From Bacteroidota bacterium (GTDB lineage Bacteria; Bacteroidota; Bacteroidia; Chitinophagales; Chitinophagaceae), in the NCBI GenBank assembly GCA_016183765.1, contig JACPEA010000010.1, forward strand, positions 1 through 64,000: DNA of 64,000 nt. The letters are read 5' to 3'. The notes under the pieces were generated by a model. It searched no databases, had not been told where the DNA came from, and was given only the letters and a program-made list of their open reading frames with translations. Positions within the stretch are counted from its first letter, which is position 1. Every line of letters starts with the position of its first letter. The translations under genes were made by a program, and so were the position numbers. Positions 35,412-46,244 of this stretch are shown here, piece by piece.

Positions 35412-35422
35412 TCCGGAGCGTT
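35387..35422 (-). terminator. pyrG terminator
   Basis: On the minus strand, an 11-bp stem (35422-35412 with 35404-35394, one G-U) with a 7-nt loop, then C and a U6 tract (35392-35387). It lies 22 nt after the pyrG stop. Confidence 0.85.
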
Positions 35423-35443
35423 GTCAGGTATTGCGATCAGTGA

Positions 35444-37408
<1,965 letters not shown>

Positions 37409-38290
37409 ATGAAAAAAATCCTGCTCCTAAGCCTGGCAGCGCTGGGCACTGCCGCTTTTTTGAGTCACCGCTACAAAACACCCGAACCTGCCTTATTGAG
37501 CCCGGAATGTTATGTCAGCTGTTTCAACGGCGATATCCGGGAACAGTTCAGACAGGAAGCCGGCACCCTGGCATTTGCCGCCATGCACGAAACACCCAGT
37601 TATTACCAACTGGAAAATCCTACCGGCAAGACCGTCAGTTTTGCGGCTGCTGACGGTTCTGCGGCCATGGGGTATGAGATCAAAAGCAAGACCAAAAGCA
37701 ACCAATGGGTATTCGTGATACAGGAGTGGTGGGGACTGAATGATCACATCAAAAGGGAGAGTGAAACCCTTTTCAGAGAGCTCGACCATGTAAATGTGAT
37801 CGCCCTGGACCTGTACGACGGAAAAGTAGCGACCACACCCGATAGTGCCATGAAACTGGTACAGTCCGCCCAGACAAACCGTCTTGAGAACATCATTAAG
37901 GGTGCTATCGCTTATGCTGGAAAAGATGCCCGGATCTATACCATCGGCTGGTGTTTTGGGGGCATGTGGAGTTTACAGGCCAGTATGCTGGCAGGCAAAC
38001 AGGCAGCAGGCTGCGTGATGTATTATGGCAGACCGGAAAACAATAGGGAGAAGTTACAAAACCTGAACTGTGATGTGATCGGTTTCTTTGGCAACCAGGA
38101 CCGCAGTCCCTCTCCCGAGTTGGTGTCCAAATTTGAAGCAGACATGCAGGCAGTGGGCAAAAAGCTGACCGCCTATAAATACGAAGCTAACCATGGTTTT
38201 GCCAACCCCAGTAATCCAGGTTTCAACAAAACCGCCACAGAAGATGCACATGCCAAGGCGATCGCCTTCCTGAAAGAACGGATGAAATAA
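37409..38290 (+). CDS. Dienelactone hydrolase family protein
   Basis: 293 aa; N-terminal hydrophobic signal or anchor (ILLLSLAALGTAAFL). The DLH fold has WVFVIQEWWGLNDHIKRE, VNVIALDLYDG, the nucleophile elbow GWCFGGMWS (Cys, as in dienelactone hydrolase), GNQDRSPSPE (acid) and NHGFANPS (His). Probably an envelope hydrolase of ester or lactone substrates; the natural substrate is unknown. The TAA stop is directly followed by a heptad inverted repeat shared with the convergent proC end. Confidence 0.85.
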   Translation: MKKILLLSLAALGTAAFLSHRYKTPEPALLSPECYVSCFNGDIREQFRQEAGTLAFAAMHETPSYYQLENPTGKTVSFAAADGSAAMGYEIKSKTKSNQWVFVIQEWWGLNDHIKRESETLFRELDHVNVIALDLYDGKVATTPDSAMKLVQSAQTNRLENIIKGAIAYAGKDARIYTIGWCFGGMWSLQASMLAGKQAAGCVMYYGRPENNREKLQNLNCDVIGFFGNQDRSPSPELVSKFEADMQAVGKKLTAYKYEANHGFANPSNPGFNKTATEDAHAKAIAFLKERMK

Positions 38291-38368
38291 TGAATATTGA
38301 ACAAGGAATGATGAACATCGATCGGAGTGCCACTTCAACATTCATCATTCCTTGTTCAATATTCGATA
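38284..38368. repeat. Heptad inverted-repeat array, TTCCTTG/TTCATCA/TTCAATA
   Basis: Right arm: 7-base words TTCAACA, TTCATCA, TTCCTTG, TTCAATA, TTCGATA (38334-38368). Left arm: complementary words TGAATAT, TGAACAA, GGAATGA, TGAACAT (38291-38318). 38292-38315 pairs perfectly with 38341-38364 (24 bp), with a 25-nt loop. The left arm starts at the base after the TAA stop of the dienelactone hydrolase gene (38288-38290). The right arm ends 18 nt from the proC stop. Confidence 0.85.
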
Positions 38369-38385
38369 TTTCTTCCCTGGCGGAA

Positions 38386-39186
38386 CTACATATCGTTCAC
38401 GATTTTCCGGTAGCTGGTCACAATCCCTTTGATCAAAGAGGAACTGAAGCCCTGGTGTTCCATTTCGTTTAAGCCGGCGATCGTACAACCTTTGGGTGTG
38501 GTCACTTTGTCGATTTCCTGTTCGGGGTGAGTATTTTTCTGCAACAACAGTTCGGCAGCGCCTTTCACCGTTTGTGCCGCAATCAAAGAAGCCGTAGCGG
38601 CGCTGAAACCGATCTCGATACCTCCCTGTATATTGGCACGGATATAACGCATGGCATAGGCTGTTCCACAGGCGCCCAGCACAGTAGCGGCATCCATTAA
38701 TTTTTCTTCTATGAAGACCGATTTACCCAACTGATCAAAAAAGCCGGCAACAAAAGACAACTGGTCCTGGTTGGCGCCATGTGAGCAGATACAGGTCATA
38801 CTTTCCTGGATGGCAATAGCGGTATTGGGCATGGCGCGGAACAGGGCAAAATTATTACCCACCATTTCCTGCATGTCTTTGATCCATACACCGGTAACCA
38901 CACTGATGAGTGAATGTTTCTTGTCATCCAGGTGTGGTTTGATCTGGGCAAGCACTTCCTTTATCTGGAAGGGTTTAATAGCCAATACGATCCAGTCGGC
39001 GTACTTTACCGCTTCCACATTATCATTGCTGATCATCACACCTTTTTCTTCGAGTGATTTCAGCGCAGAAATGTTACGGCGGGTTACGATCAGGTGTTCT
39101 GGTAATACAAACCCACTGCTGATCAAACCTTCGGCCATGGCAACACCCAGGTTACCTCCACCAATGATGGCTATTTTCTTGCTCAT
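38386..39186 (-). CDS. proC: Pyrroline-5-carboxylate reductase
   Basis: 266 aa from ATG 39186 (MSKKIAIIGGGNLGVAMAEG); the longer frame upstream has no family sense. NAD(P)H-dependent last step of proline synthesis. Rossmann motif GGGNLG (residues 9-14), central WIVLAIKPFQIKEVL and RAMPNTAIAIQESM, and the C-terminal GSGPAY-like segment here as LGACGTAYAMRY and TPKGCTIAGLNEMEHQGF. Downstream of hldD on the same strand (80-nt gap), probably one transcript with purL and hldD. Confidence 0.94.
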   Translation of the reverse strand: MSKKIAIIGGGNLGVAMAEGLISSGFVLPEHLIVTRRNISALKSLEEKGVMISNDNVEAVKYADWIVLAIKPFQIKEVLAQIKPHLDDKKHSLISVVTGVWIKDMQEMVGNNFALFRAMPNTAIAIQESMTCICSHGANQDQLSFVAGFFDQLGKSVFIEEKLMDAATVLGACGTAYAMRYIRANIQGGIEIGFSAATASLIAAQTVKGAAELLLQKNTHPEQEIDKVTTPKGCTIAGLNEMEHQGFSSSLIKGIVTSYRKIVNDM

Positions 39187-39266
39187 AACGATTGCTTTGC
39201 GTGAAGATAAGAAATAGTGAACACAAGCTGCTGGCAGCACATTGCAGCAGAGGCAAGTCCACAATA

Positions 39267-40295
39267 CTACAGGTATTGACCGGTGCGCAGGTAATGACGG
39301 ACATAATCATCCACACCCGCTTCCAGTGTATAAAAGGCCTTTTGGTAACCCGCCTCCCTGATCTTTTTCATGTTGGCTTCTGTGAAATACTGGTATTTAT
39401 CACGGATATCTTCGGGCATATCGATGAAAACGATATTGGGGGCCAGGTCGAGACCGGCAAAAGTGGCTTTTACCAGGTCAATGAAAGAACGGGCTGTTCC
39501 GGTACCCAGATTGTACAAACCGTTCCTGTCAGCCGTCCAGTTGCCGTTGAGCATCGTCTCCCTGATCCAGCCGATCATGGCGGTCACATCCTTTACATAC
39601 ACAAAATCGCGCAGCTGTTCCCCGTCTTTGAACCCTTCCTTGTGACTCCTGAATAATTTTACCACCCCATCTTTTTTGATCTGATTGAAGGAATGCCAGA
39701 TAACACTTGCCATACGGCCTTTGTGGTATTCGTTAGGACCGTATACATTAAAGAATTTCAAACCTGCCCAACAGGGAGGCGTACTGGTTTGCGTAAGCGC
39801 CCATTTATCAAATTCATTCTTGCTGACACCATAAGGATTCAGAGGCTTCAGTTTCTCTACCACTGCATGATCATCATCATACCCCAGCTCACCTGCACCA
39901 TAAGTGGCTGCAGAAGACGCATAGATCAGCGGGATCCTGTTGGCTGTACAGTACAACCAGATATCTTTTGAATACTGCACATTCAGCTCTTCGTGAATGG
40001 CATAGTTGAATTCGGTGGTGTCGGTTCTGGCACCCAGGTGTATCACGATCTCTACTTTGGGCTGATGGGCGTCGAGCCAATCAAACAGGTTGTACCGTTC
40101 TACGATCTCTGAATATTTTTTCGACTCCCAGTTCTTTCTCTTTTCTTCAGATCCAAAATCATCCACCAGTATCAGGTTCTCATAACCTGCCTCATTCAGG
40201 TACTGCACCATGCAGGACCCGATAAAACCGGCTGCTCCCGTAACAATGATAGCAGCTGAATCGGATGGTCTGTTATGTGAATGATGGTCTGTCAT
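39267..40295 (-). CDS. hldD: ADP-L-glycero-D-manno-heptose 6-epimerase
   Basis: A 342-aa short-chain dehydrogenase/epimerase (family about 310-340 aa). GAAGFIGS (about residues 20-27) binds NADP; IHLGARTDTTEFNY is diagnostic for HldD; YGVSKNEFDKWAL contains the catalytic Tyr/Lys; then KFFNVYGPNEYHKGRMASV. It makes the L,D-heptose precursor for the lipopolysaccharide core. It lies 45 nt after purL and 80 nt before proC, all minus strand. Other heptose genes are not in the window. Confidence 0.93.
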   Translation of the reverse strand: MTDHHSHNRPSDSAAIIVTGAAGFIGSCMVQYLNEAGYENLILVDDFGSEEKRKNWESKKYSEIVERYNLFDWLDAHQPKVEIVIHLGARTDTTEFNYAIHEELNVQYSKDIWLYCTANRIPLIYASSAATYGAGELGYDDDHAVVEKLKPLNPYGVSKNEFDKWALTQTSTPPCWAGLKFFNVYGPNEYHKGRMASVIWHSFNQIKKDGVVKLFRSHKEGFKDGEQLRDFVYVKDVTAMIGWIRETMLNGNWTADRNGLYNLGTGTARSFIDLVKATFAGLDLAPNIVFIDMPEDIRDKYQYFTEANMKKIREAGYQKAFYTLEAGVDDYVRHYLRTGQYL

Positions 40296-40340
40296 AAGAA
40301 TGCTACCTGTGTTTTATCAATCCGGATGCTGACAAAAGAT

Positions 40341-42545
40341 TTAGTGCAGCAATTTTTCTATCGCTGTATCATATTTTTCTTTCCAACCATCAATGGTGCC
40401 CCAGTTCTCACCGTTTACGGCTATATTGCCTGAAGTAACGGTACCCAACCTGCTGATCTCTATTCCGGCATCTTTTGCCAACTTCATTATACGGTCTTCC
40501 TGCGCTGCCGTACAGGATACCACTACCCTGCCTTGCGCCTCACCAAACCAGTAAGCATCTTTACGCAAGGAACTTTGTGCAGACACACTGAATCCCAGGT
40601 TCCGGTTAAATCCACTTTCCAGCAAAGTAATGGCCAGTCCACCCTCGCTGATATCATGGGCACTCTGCACCTGTTTTTCTTTGATGAGTGTCGCTACCAG
40701 CTGCTGTACGGCCAGTTCTTCCTCCAGGTTGAAATAAGGGGCCGGTGAATATTCCACCTGCTTCAGTTTGTGCAGGTATTCTGAGGAACCGATATCGTTC
40801 TGTTGTTTACCGATGAGCAGGATCACATCACTTTCCGATTTGAAATCCAGTGTCATGCGGTTAGTGAAATCATCCAGTATCCCTACCATACCGATGGTGG
40901 GTGTAGGATAGACAGGACCTTCCGGGTTCTGGTTATAGAAACTTACATTACCACCTGTAACCGGCGTATTAAATTTACGGCAGGCATCACCCATACCGGT
41001 CACTGCTTTCACAAACTGGTAATATACTTCCGGGTCGTAAGGGTTGCCGAAATTCAGGCAGTTGGTCACACCAATGGGCTCGCCGCCACTGCAGACAATA
41101 TTACGAGCTGCTTCCGCAACGGCGATCATTCCGCCCGTGTAAGGATCGGCAAAAACATATTTGCTGTTACAATCCACCGTAATGGCCAGTGCCTTTCCGG
41201 TTCCTTTGGCCAGTACTACAGAAGCATCGCTGGGTGCATTGGTAGAGGTATTGGCTGCGCCTACCATGCTATCGTATTGTGTATACACCCAACGTTTGGA
41301 TGCAATATTCGGGATCTGTACCAATTGCTCGGCAACCGGTTTCAGTTCAGTGATATCCTGGATACTGTTCGCGTCAAAGGCTTTGATCTTTGCAAAATAA
41401 GCGGGCTCTTTGTAATCGCGTGTGTATTGTGGGGCACCGCCACCCAATACCAGCTCGTGTGCGGGTATCTCGGCTTCCAGTGTGCCGTGCATATAAAATT
41501 TCAGCAGACCATCATCGGTCACCTGCCCGATCTCGCTGCAGCTCAGGTCCCATTTTTCAAACACTTGTAAAACAGCAGCTTCCTTACCTCTTTCTACCAC
41601 CACCAGCATACGCTCCTGGCTTTCGCTGAGCAGCAGTTCCCAGGCTTTCATATTTTTCTGGCGGGTAGGTACTTTATCCAGGTCGATGCGCATGCCCACA
41701 CCACCTTTGGCGCTCATTTCTGCTGTTGAACAGATGATGCCGGCCGCACCCATATCCTGCATACCGATAACAGCGCCGGTTTCGATCACTTCGAGACAGG
41801 CTTCCAGCAGTTTCTTTTCCTGGAAAGGGTCGCCCACCTGTACAGCAGGAAGCTCTTCCACGCTGTCTGATGTGATATTGGCCGAAGCAAATGACGCTCC
41901 GCCAATACCATCTTTTCCGGTAGCACTCCCTACAAAAAACACGGGGTTACCGGTTCCTGCAGCAGTAGCGCTGACCATTTTATTGGCCTGCATAATACCT
42001 ACACTCATGGCATTCACCAAGGGATTGGTATGGTAGCAATCCTCAAAATATACTTCACCGCCTACAGTAGGTACACCAAAACAATTACCATAATGACCGA
42101 TACCATGTACCACACCGCCCAGGAGGCGCTGTGTTTTTTTATCTTTCAGGTTACCAAAACGCAGGCTGTTCAGGGAAGCAATGGGACGTGCGCCCATGGT
42201 AAAAATATCGCGCTGAATACCACCTACACCGGTTGCAGCACCCTGGAAAGGTTCAATGGCGCTGGGGTGGTTATGACTTTCGATCTTGAATACAACACCA
42301 AAGCCGTTACCCATATCCATCAGACCCGCATTCTCTTCACCTGCAGCAACCAGCATACGGCCGCCGTTGCGGGGCAGGGTCTTCAACCACTTGATGGAGT
42401 TTTTATAACTGCAGTGCTCACTCCACATGCCGCTGAAAGCACACAACTCGGTAAAGTTGGGGATGCGGCCTAATTTCTGTTTGATGAGTTCAAATTCTTC
42501 GGCCGTAAGACGAAGTTGTTCGGCGGTTTGGGCGGTTATTTCCAT
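40341..42545 (-). CDS. purL: Phosphoribosylformylglycinamidine synthase, small PurL type
   Basis: 734 aa, the length of stand-alone small PurL (needs PurQ and PurS), not the large fused form. Catalyses FGAR to FGAM in purine synthesis. Motifs: FSGMWSEHCSYKNSI, FGVVFKIESHNHPSAIEPFQ (residues about 84-103), MQDMGAAGIICSTAEM and GGNVSFYNQ. Likely starts the purL-hldD-proC operon. A -7-like box lies only 8-15 nt upstream of the ATG. Confidence 0.96.
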   Translation of the reverse strand: MEITAQTAEQLRLTAEEFELIKQKLGRIPNFTELCAFSGMWSEHCSYKNSIKWLKTLPRNGGRMLVAAGEENAGLMDMGNGFGVVFKIESHNHPSAIEPFQGAATGVGGIQRDIFTMGARPIASLNSLRFGNLKDKKTQRLLGGVVHGIGHYGNCFGVPTVGGEVYFEDCYHTNPLVNAMSVGIMQANKMVSATAAGTGNPVFFVGSATGKDGIGGASFASANITSDSVEELPAVQVGDPFQEKKLLEACLEVIETGAVIGMQDMGAAGIICSTAEMSAKGGVGMRIDLDKVPTRQKNMKAWELLLSESQERMLVVVERGKEAAVLQVFEKWDLSCSEIGQVTDDGLLKFYMHGTLEAEIPAHELVLGGGAPQYTRDYKEPAYFAKIKAFDANSIQDITELKPVAEQLVQIPNIASKRWVYTQYDSMVGAANTSTNAPSDASVVLAKGTGKALAITVDCNSKYVFADPYTGGMIAVAEAARNIVCSGGEPIGVTNCLNFGNPYDPEVYYQFVKAVTGMGDACRKFNTPVTGGNVSFYNQNPEGPVYPTPTIGMVGILDDFTNRMTLDFKSESDVILLIGKQQNDIGSSEYLHKLKQVEYSPAPYFNLEEELAVQQLVATLIKEKQVQSAHDISEGGLAITLLESGFNRNLGFSVSAQSSLRKDAYWFGEAQGRVVVSCTAAQEDRIMKLAKDAGIEISRLGTVTSGNIAVNGENWGTIDGWKEKYDTAIEKLLH

Positions 42546-42552
42546 GATGCCG

Positions 42553-42582
42553 CGAAGGTAAGAAAGTAGCCGTAAGAGGCAA
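42553..42582 (-). promoter_or_regulatory. purL promoter candidate
   Basis: On the minus strand, TTG (42582-42580), a 19-nt spacer and TACCTTCG (42560-42553), one mismatch to TAnnTTTG. Its distance to the ATG (42545) would leave about 3 nt of leader. Confidence 0.45.
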
Positions 42583-42791
42583 GATGAAGTTTTGTAAAAT
42601 GGGTATCAACAACCTGATGACAGTTTATTGCAGGAACCAGTCAACCGGTTACCAATGGCCAGGGTCAACCATTTTTCCAACCAAGCTCGTGCACAGTTTT
42701 TTTTTATAACCCATTCCCATATCCCCATTCACAGATTTGCCAATGTTTTCTTTATCCATTATACTGCCCATAAACCGTACCTATACCATAC

Positions 42792-42821
42792 ATAACCCGT
42801 CTCTTTAAAGAGGCGGGTTAT
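42792..42821. other. Long palindromic hairpin in the purL-glnA gap
   Basis: A 30-nt palindrome that pairs fully as a 15-bp stem with one G-U: ATAACCCG at 42792-42799 and CGGGTTAT at 42814-42821, centre TTTAAA. No U-tract follows, so it is not an ordinary terminator. It could be a protein-binding palindrome or an RNA structure; it is about 570 nt upstream of glnA and 247 nt upstream of purL. Confidence 0.55.
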
Positions 42822-43358
42822 CTGCAGCTTATCCTCCTGTTATGTACGGATAATCAATGAGTTAACCCACTTTTAACAGCAGGCAATTATGTAAGTAACT
42901 GATTATCAATGTATATGCAGGAAAATAGGGATAGTTGGCAGAGATGCTATTGGCCGGTAAAGATGATAAGGGGATGGTTTATTTTCGGCCTGCTTGGTTT
43001 GTTAAGCAAATGGGGTAATCAGCCCTGGCCTTAGACCCATATTGTATATCAGCCGGGGCAGTTCGTTTTTCTGTGACCAAATATATTTCTCGTTTTTACC
43101 TGTTTGGTTATACAATGATTATCAGGTTGATCAGGGTTGGGTATCCGGGGTGGACAGGAACTGATGAAAGCGTTCTCAGCAAACAGCCTGAATTGACTAT
43201 TATTTCCCGATAACGGATGTTTTGCGTTAGCCAATTACTGAGAAATTACCTCACTGGCAAACAAATTAAAATTATATCTATGTTTTGATTTTTCCACATT
43301 TTTGTCATTTTACACCCCATTTAAAAGATAAAAATTACATTTTACAGAATATTATGCT

Positions 43359-43366
43359 TATTTTTG
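43359..43366 (+). promoter_or_regulatory. glnA -7 box
   Basis: A perfect TATTTTTG, 22 nt before the ATG. The expected TTG -33 is absent (the region reads ATTACATTTTACAG), suggesting activator dependence. Confidence 0.55.
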
Positions 43367-43388
43367 GTCAGTCAAAAAAAATAATCTT

Positions 43389-45581
43389 ATGTCATTACGT
43401 TTTTCAGCAATCGAAAGTATCGCCAAAGAAACTGGTGATGCACCGGCTCCAGCCAGCCCAAAGATCACTACCATTTTCAATGAAAATGTGTTCACACTGA
43501 AAACCGCCCGTGAATATTTGAGCGACGAAGCTTATAAAAGCCTTGCGACCAGTATCCGTGGTGGTAAGAAGATCGATCGTACCGTGGCTAACCAGATCTC
43601 CAATGGGCTGCGTGCCTGGGCAGAAAGCAAGGGTGTTACCCACTATACACACTGGTTTCAGCCGCTGACAGGAACCACTGCTGAAAAACACGATTCTTTT
43701 TTTACCCTGAAAAGTGATGGTACCGCCATTGAAGAATTTGATGGCGCCGCGCTAATCCAGCAGGAACCCGACGCTTCTTCTTTTCCCAGCGGTGGTATCC
43801 GCGCTACTTTCGAAGCCCGCGGTTATACTGCCTGGGATCCTTCTTCTCCTGCATTCATCATTGAGATCGGCCATGGTAAAACATTATGTATCCCAACGAT
43901 CTTCATCTCTTATACCGGGGAATCGCTCGACTACAAAGCGCCGTTGCTGAAAGCGGTAGAATCCCTGAGCAAAGCAGCTGTGGATGTTTGTAATTATTTC
44001 GACAAGAACGTTACCAAAGTAACTCCTACCCTGGGTTGGGAGCAGGAATATTTTGTGATAGATGAAGCTCTTGCCACTGCACGTCCCGACCTGATCCAGT
44101 GCGGCCGTACCGTATTTGGTGCTTCACCTGCCAAGGGCCAGCAATTGGAAGACCACTACTTCGGTTCTATCCCTGAAAGGGTATATGCTTTTATGCGCGA
44201 CTACGAGCAGGAAGCTTATAAACTGGGTATCCCTTTACGCACCCGCCACAATGAGGTAGCCCCTGCACAATTCGAGTGTGCCCCGATCTTTGAAGAAGTG
44301 AATATTGCTGTTGACCATAACACCCTGCTCATGGATGTGATGAGCCGTGTGGCCAAGCGTCATAAGCTGGTGGTTTTACTGCACGAGAAACCTTTTGCGG
44401 GTATCAACGGTAGCGGTAAACACAACAACTGGAGTATGGCCACCGATACCGGTGTGAACCTGCTGGCTCCGGGAAAAACGCCCAAGACCAACCTGATGTT
44501 CCTTACATTCTTTGTGAACACCATCAAAGCGGTACACGATTACGCAGATATTCTGCGTGCAGCCATTGCTTCTGCACCGAATGACCACCGCCTGGGTGCC
44601 AATGAAGCGCCTCCGGCCATTATCTCCGTATTCGTAGGACAATACCTCGCCAAAGTGCTGGCCGATGTGGAAGCCAGGGTGAACACCAAATTCGACGAGC
44701 AGGATGAAGCCATCCTGAAACTGGACCTTCACCGCAGCATTCCTGAGCTGATGCTCGACAATACCGACCGTAACCGTACCTCTCCTTTTGCCTTTACCGG
44801 TAATAAGTTTGAGTTCCGCGCGGTAGGTTCATCTGCCAACTGCGGTATTTCCATGACCGTTCTGAATACCATCGTGGCAGATACCCTGCGCAAATTCAAG
44901 ACCGATGTGGATGCCTTGATTGAGAAAGGCGACAAGAAAGAGATTGCCATCATGCACGTGATCCAGAAATACATTGTGGAAAGCAAAAAAGTATTGTTCG
45001 AAGGAGATGGTTACAGCGACGAATGGCACCACGAAGCAGAACGCCGCGGTCTGCCCAACCTGAAGACCACACCGATCGCCCTGGACGCTTTACTCACTGA
45101 CAAAGCCAAAAAACTGTTCGAAAGCACCGGTGTTTATTCTCATACAGAACTGGAAGCCAGACACGAGATCGAACTGGAGAAATACATCAAGAAAGTGCAG
45201 ATCGAGGCACGCGTGATGGGCGACCTGGCCATTAACCACATCATTCCTGCCGCAATCAAATACCAGAACCAGCTGCTGAACAATATCAACGGATTAAAAG
45301 CAGCCGGTTTACCGGAAACCGCTTACAGCAGCCAGCTGGAGATCCTGAAAAAAGTAAGTGAACATATCCAGGTGATCCACACCAAGGTACATGCCATGGT
45401 GGAAGCCCGTAAAATTGCGAACAACATCGAAAACAGCCGTACCAAAGCCATCGCCTACGAAAGCCAGGTCAAATCTGCTTTCTTTGATGAGATCCGCTAC
45501 CACGTTGACAAACTGGAACAACTGGTTGACGATGATATCTGGACCTTACCCAAGTACCGTGAAATGCTGTTCTTACGTTAA
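43389..45581 (+). CDS. glnA: Glutamine synthetase type III
   Basis: A 730-aa GSIII enzyme (GlnN group), typical of Bacteroidota; much longer than GSI (about 470 aa). It condenses ammonia and glutamate with ATP. Recognisable segments: HWFQPLTG with EKHDSFF, LGWEQEYFVID (metal/Glu site), RTRHNEVAPAQFECAPIFEE, FAGINGSGKHNNWSM (about residues 335-350) and NRTSPFAFTGNKFEFRAVGS. A strong terminator follows. Upstream is an unusually long non-coding region. Confidence 0.97.
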   Translation: MSLRFSAIESIAKETGDAPAPASPKITTIFNENVFTLKTAREYLSDEAYKSLATSIRGGKKIDRTVANQISNGLRAWAESKGVTHYTHWFQPLTGTTAEKHDSFFTLKSDGTAIEEFDGAALIQQEPDASSFPSGGIRATFEARGYTAWDPSSPAFIIEIGHGKTLCIPTIFISYTGESLDYKAPLLKAVESLSKAAVDVCNYFDKNVTKVTPTLGWEQEYFVIDEALATARPDLIQCGRTVFGASPAKGQQLEDHYFGSIPERVYAFMRDYEQEAYKLGIPLRTRHNEVAPAQFECAPIFEEVNIAVDHNTLLMDVMSRVAKRHKLVVLLHEKPFAGINGSGKHNNWSMATDTGVNLLAPGKTPKTNLMFLTFFVNTIKAVHDYADILRAAIASAPNDHRLGANEAPPAIISVFVGQYLAKVLADVEARVNTKFDEQDEAILKLDLHRSIPELMLDNTDRNRTSPFAFTGNKFEFRAVGSSANCGISMTVLNTIVADTLRKFKTDVDALIEKGDKKEIAIMHVIQKYIVESKKVLFEGDGYSDEWHHEAERRGLPNLKTTPIALDALLTDKAKKLFESTGVYSHTELEARHEIELEKYIKKVQIEARVMGDLAINHIIPAAIKYQNQLLNNINGLKAAGLPETAYSSQLEILKKVSEHIQVIHTKVHAMVEARKIANNIENSRTKAIAYESQVKSAFFDEIRYHVDKLEQLVDDDIWTLPKYREMLFLR

Positions 45582-45602
45582 TACCTTTAACTTGAGCAAT
45601 AC

Positions 45603-45634
45603 AGCCCTGTTCCTTTACCGGAACAGGGCTTTTT
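45603..45634 (+). terminator. glnA terminator
   Basis: An 11-bp perfect stem AGCCCTGTTCC (45603-45613) / GGAACAGGGCT (45620-45630), 6-nt loop, then TTTT. Confidence 0.9.
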
Positions 45635-45761
45635 GTTTTGCGGGATTAAAGAAACGTTAAGGACCTGTTGCTGCCGACTACTGACCGCCATTGACCGAAT
45701 ACCTGTTGTTCCGAAAAAGATTTGCAATAATTTTCTATACTAAACTCTTAAAAAGAACTGT

Positions 45762-46139
45762 ATGAAAAAATTATTTGTATGCATGGTTATTGTACTGGGC
45801 TGTTCCATGACAACCGTAATGGCCCAGGGACCAGGTGGTGGTCAGCAAATGACACCCGAAGAAAGAATTGCCATGATGAAAGAAAGACTGAAACCATTGG
45901 GTCTTACCGAGGTTCAGACAGATTCTGCTGTAGCGGTCATGACCGACCGTTCATTTATGGCCAACATGGGTAATTTCAGGGAAATGGCTCCGGAAGAAAG
46001 ACAGGCTAAGATGAAAGAAGTTGCCGAAGCAAGAAAAAAAAGACTGGTAAAGGCCGGATTATCTGAGGAACTGGCTACCAAAGTGATCGAAACCATGTCT
46101 ATGCGCCCGGGTGGGGGCAGAGGTGGTGGGGGCAGGTAA
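45762..46139 (+). CDS. Small periplasmic helical protein with Gly-Arg tail
   Basis: 125 aa with signal peptide (MKKLFVCMVIVLGCSMTTVMAQ). Mature region is mostly charged helix with TPEERIAMMKERLKPLGLT and PEERQAKMKEVAEARKKRL, a spacing reminiscent of Spy/CpxP-like periplasmic helical proteins, and ends RPGGGRGGGGR. It has its own terminator (46157-46192) and stands 105 nt before a second small secreted gene. Function unknown. Confidence 0.65.
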   Translation: MKKLFVCMVIVLGCSMTTVMAQGPGGGQQMTPEERIAMMKERLKPLGLTEVQTDSAVAVMTDRSFMANMGNFREMAPEERQAKMKEVAEARKKRLVKAGLSEELATKVIETMSMRPGGGRGGGGR

Positions 46140-46156
46140 TAACTCCCGATCAAAAC

Positions 46157-46192
46157 AAGAAAGGCGTTCCCATAGAATGCCTTTCTTATTTT
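46157..46192 (+). terminator. Terminator after small periplasmic protein gene
   Basis: A 13-bp stem AAGAAAGGCGTTC (46157-46169) / GAATGCCTTTCTT (46175-46187, one G-U), 5-nt loop, followed by ATTTT. Confidence 0.85.
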
Positions 46193-46244
46193 AACGAATC
46201 CATGTTTTAAATTGTTGGTATTTTAGACAGTACAATTTGTGTTT

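Larger units (their letters stand above)
42546..43388. other. 843-nt divergent intergenic region purL / glnA
   Basis: No gene is supported on either strand. It holds a purL promoter candidate (42553-42582), a 15-bp self-complementary hairpin (42792-42821), several TGATTATCA-like words (42900-42908, 43117-43125) and related GGATAATCAATG (42848), and the glnA -7 box (43359-43366). The last about 130 nt are strongly AT-rich. The length suggests nitrogen-responsive control of glnA or an undescribed small RNA. Confidence 0.55.
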
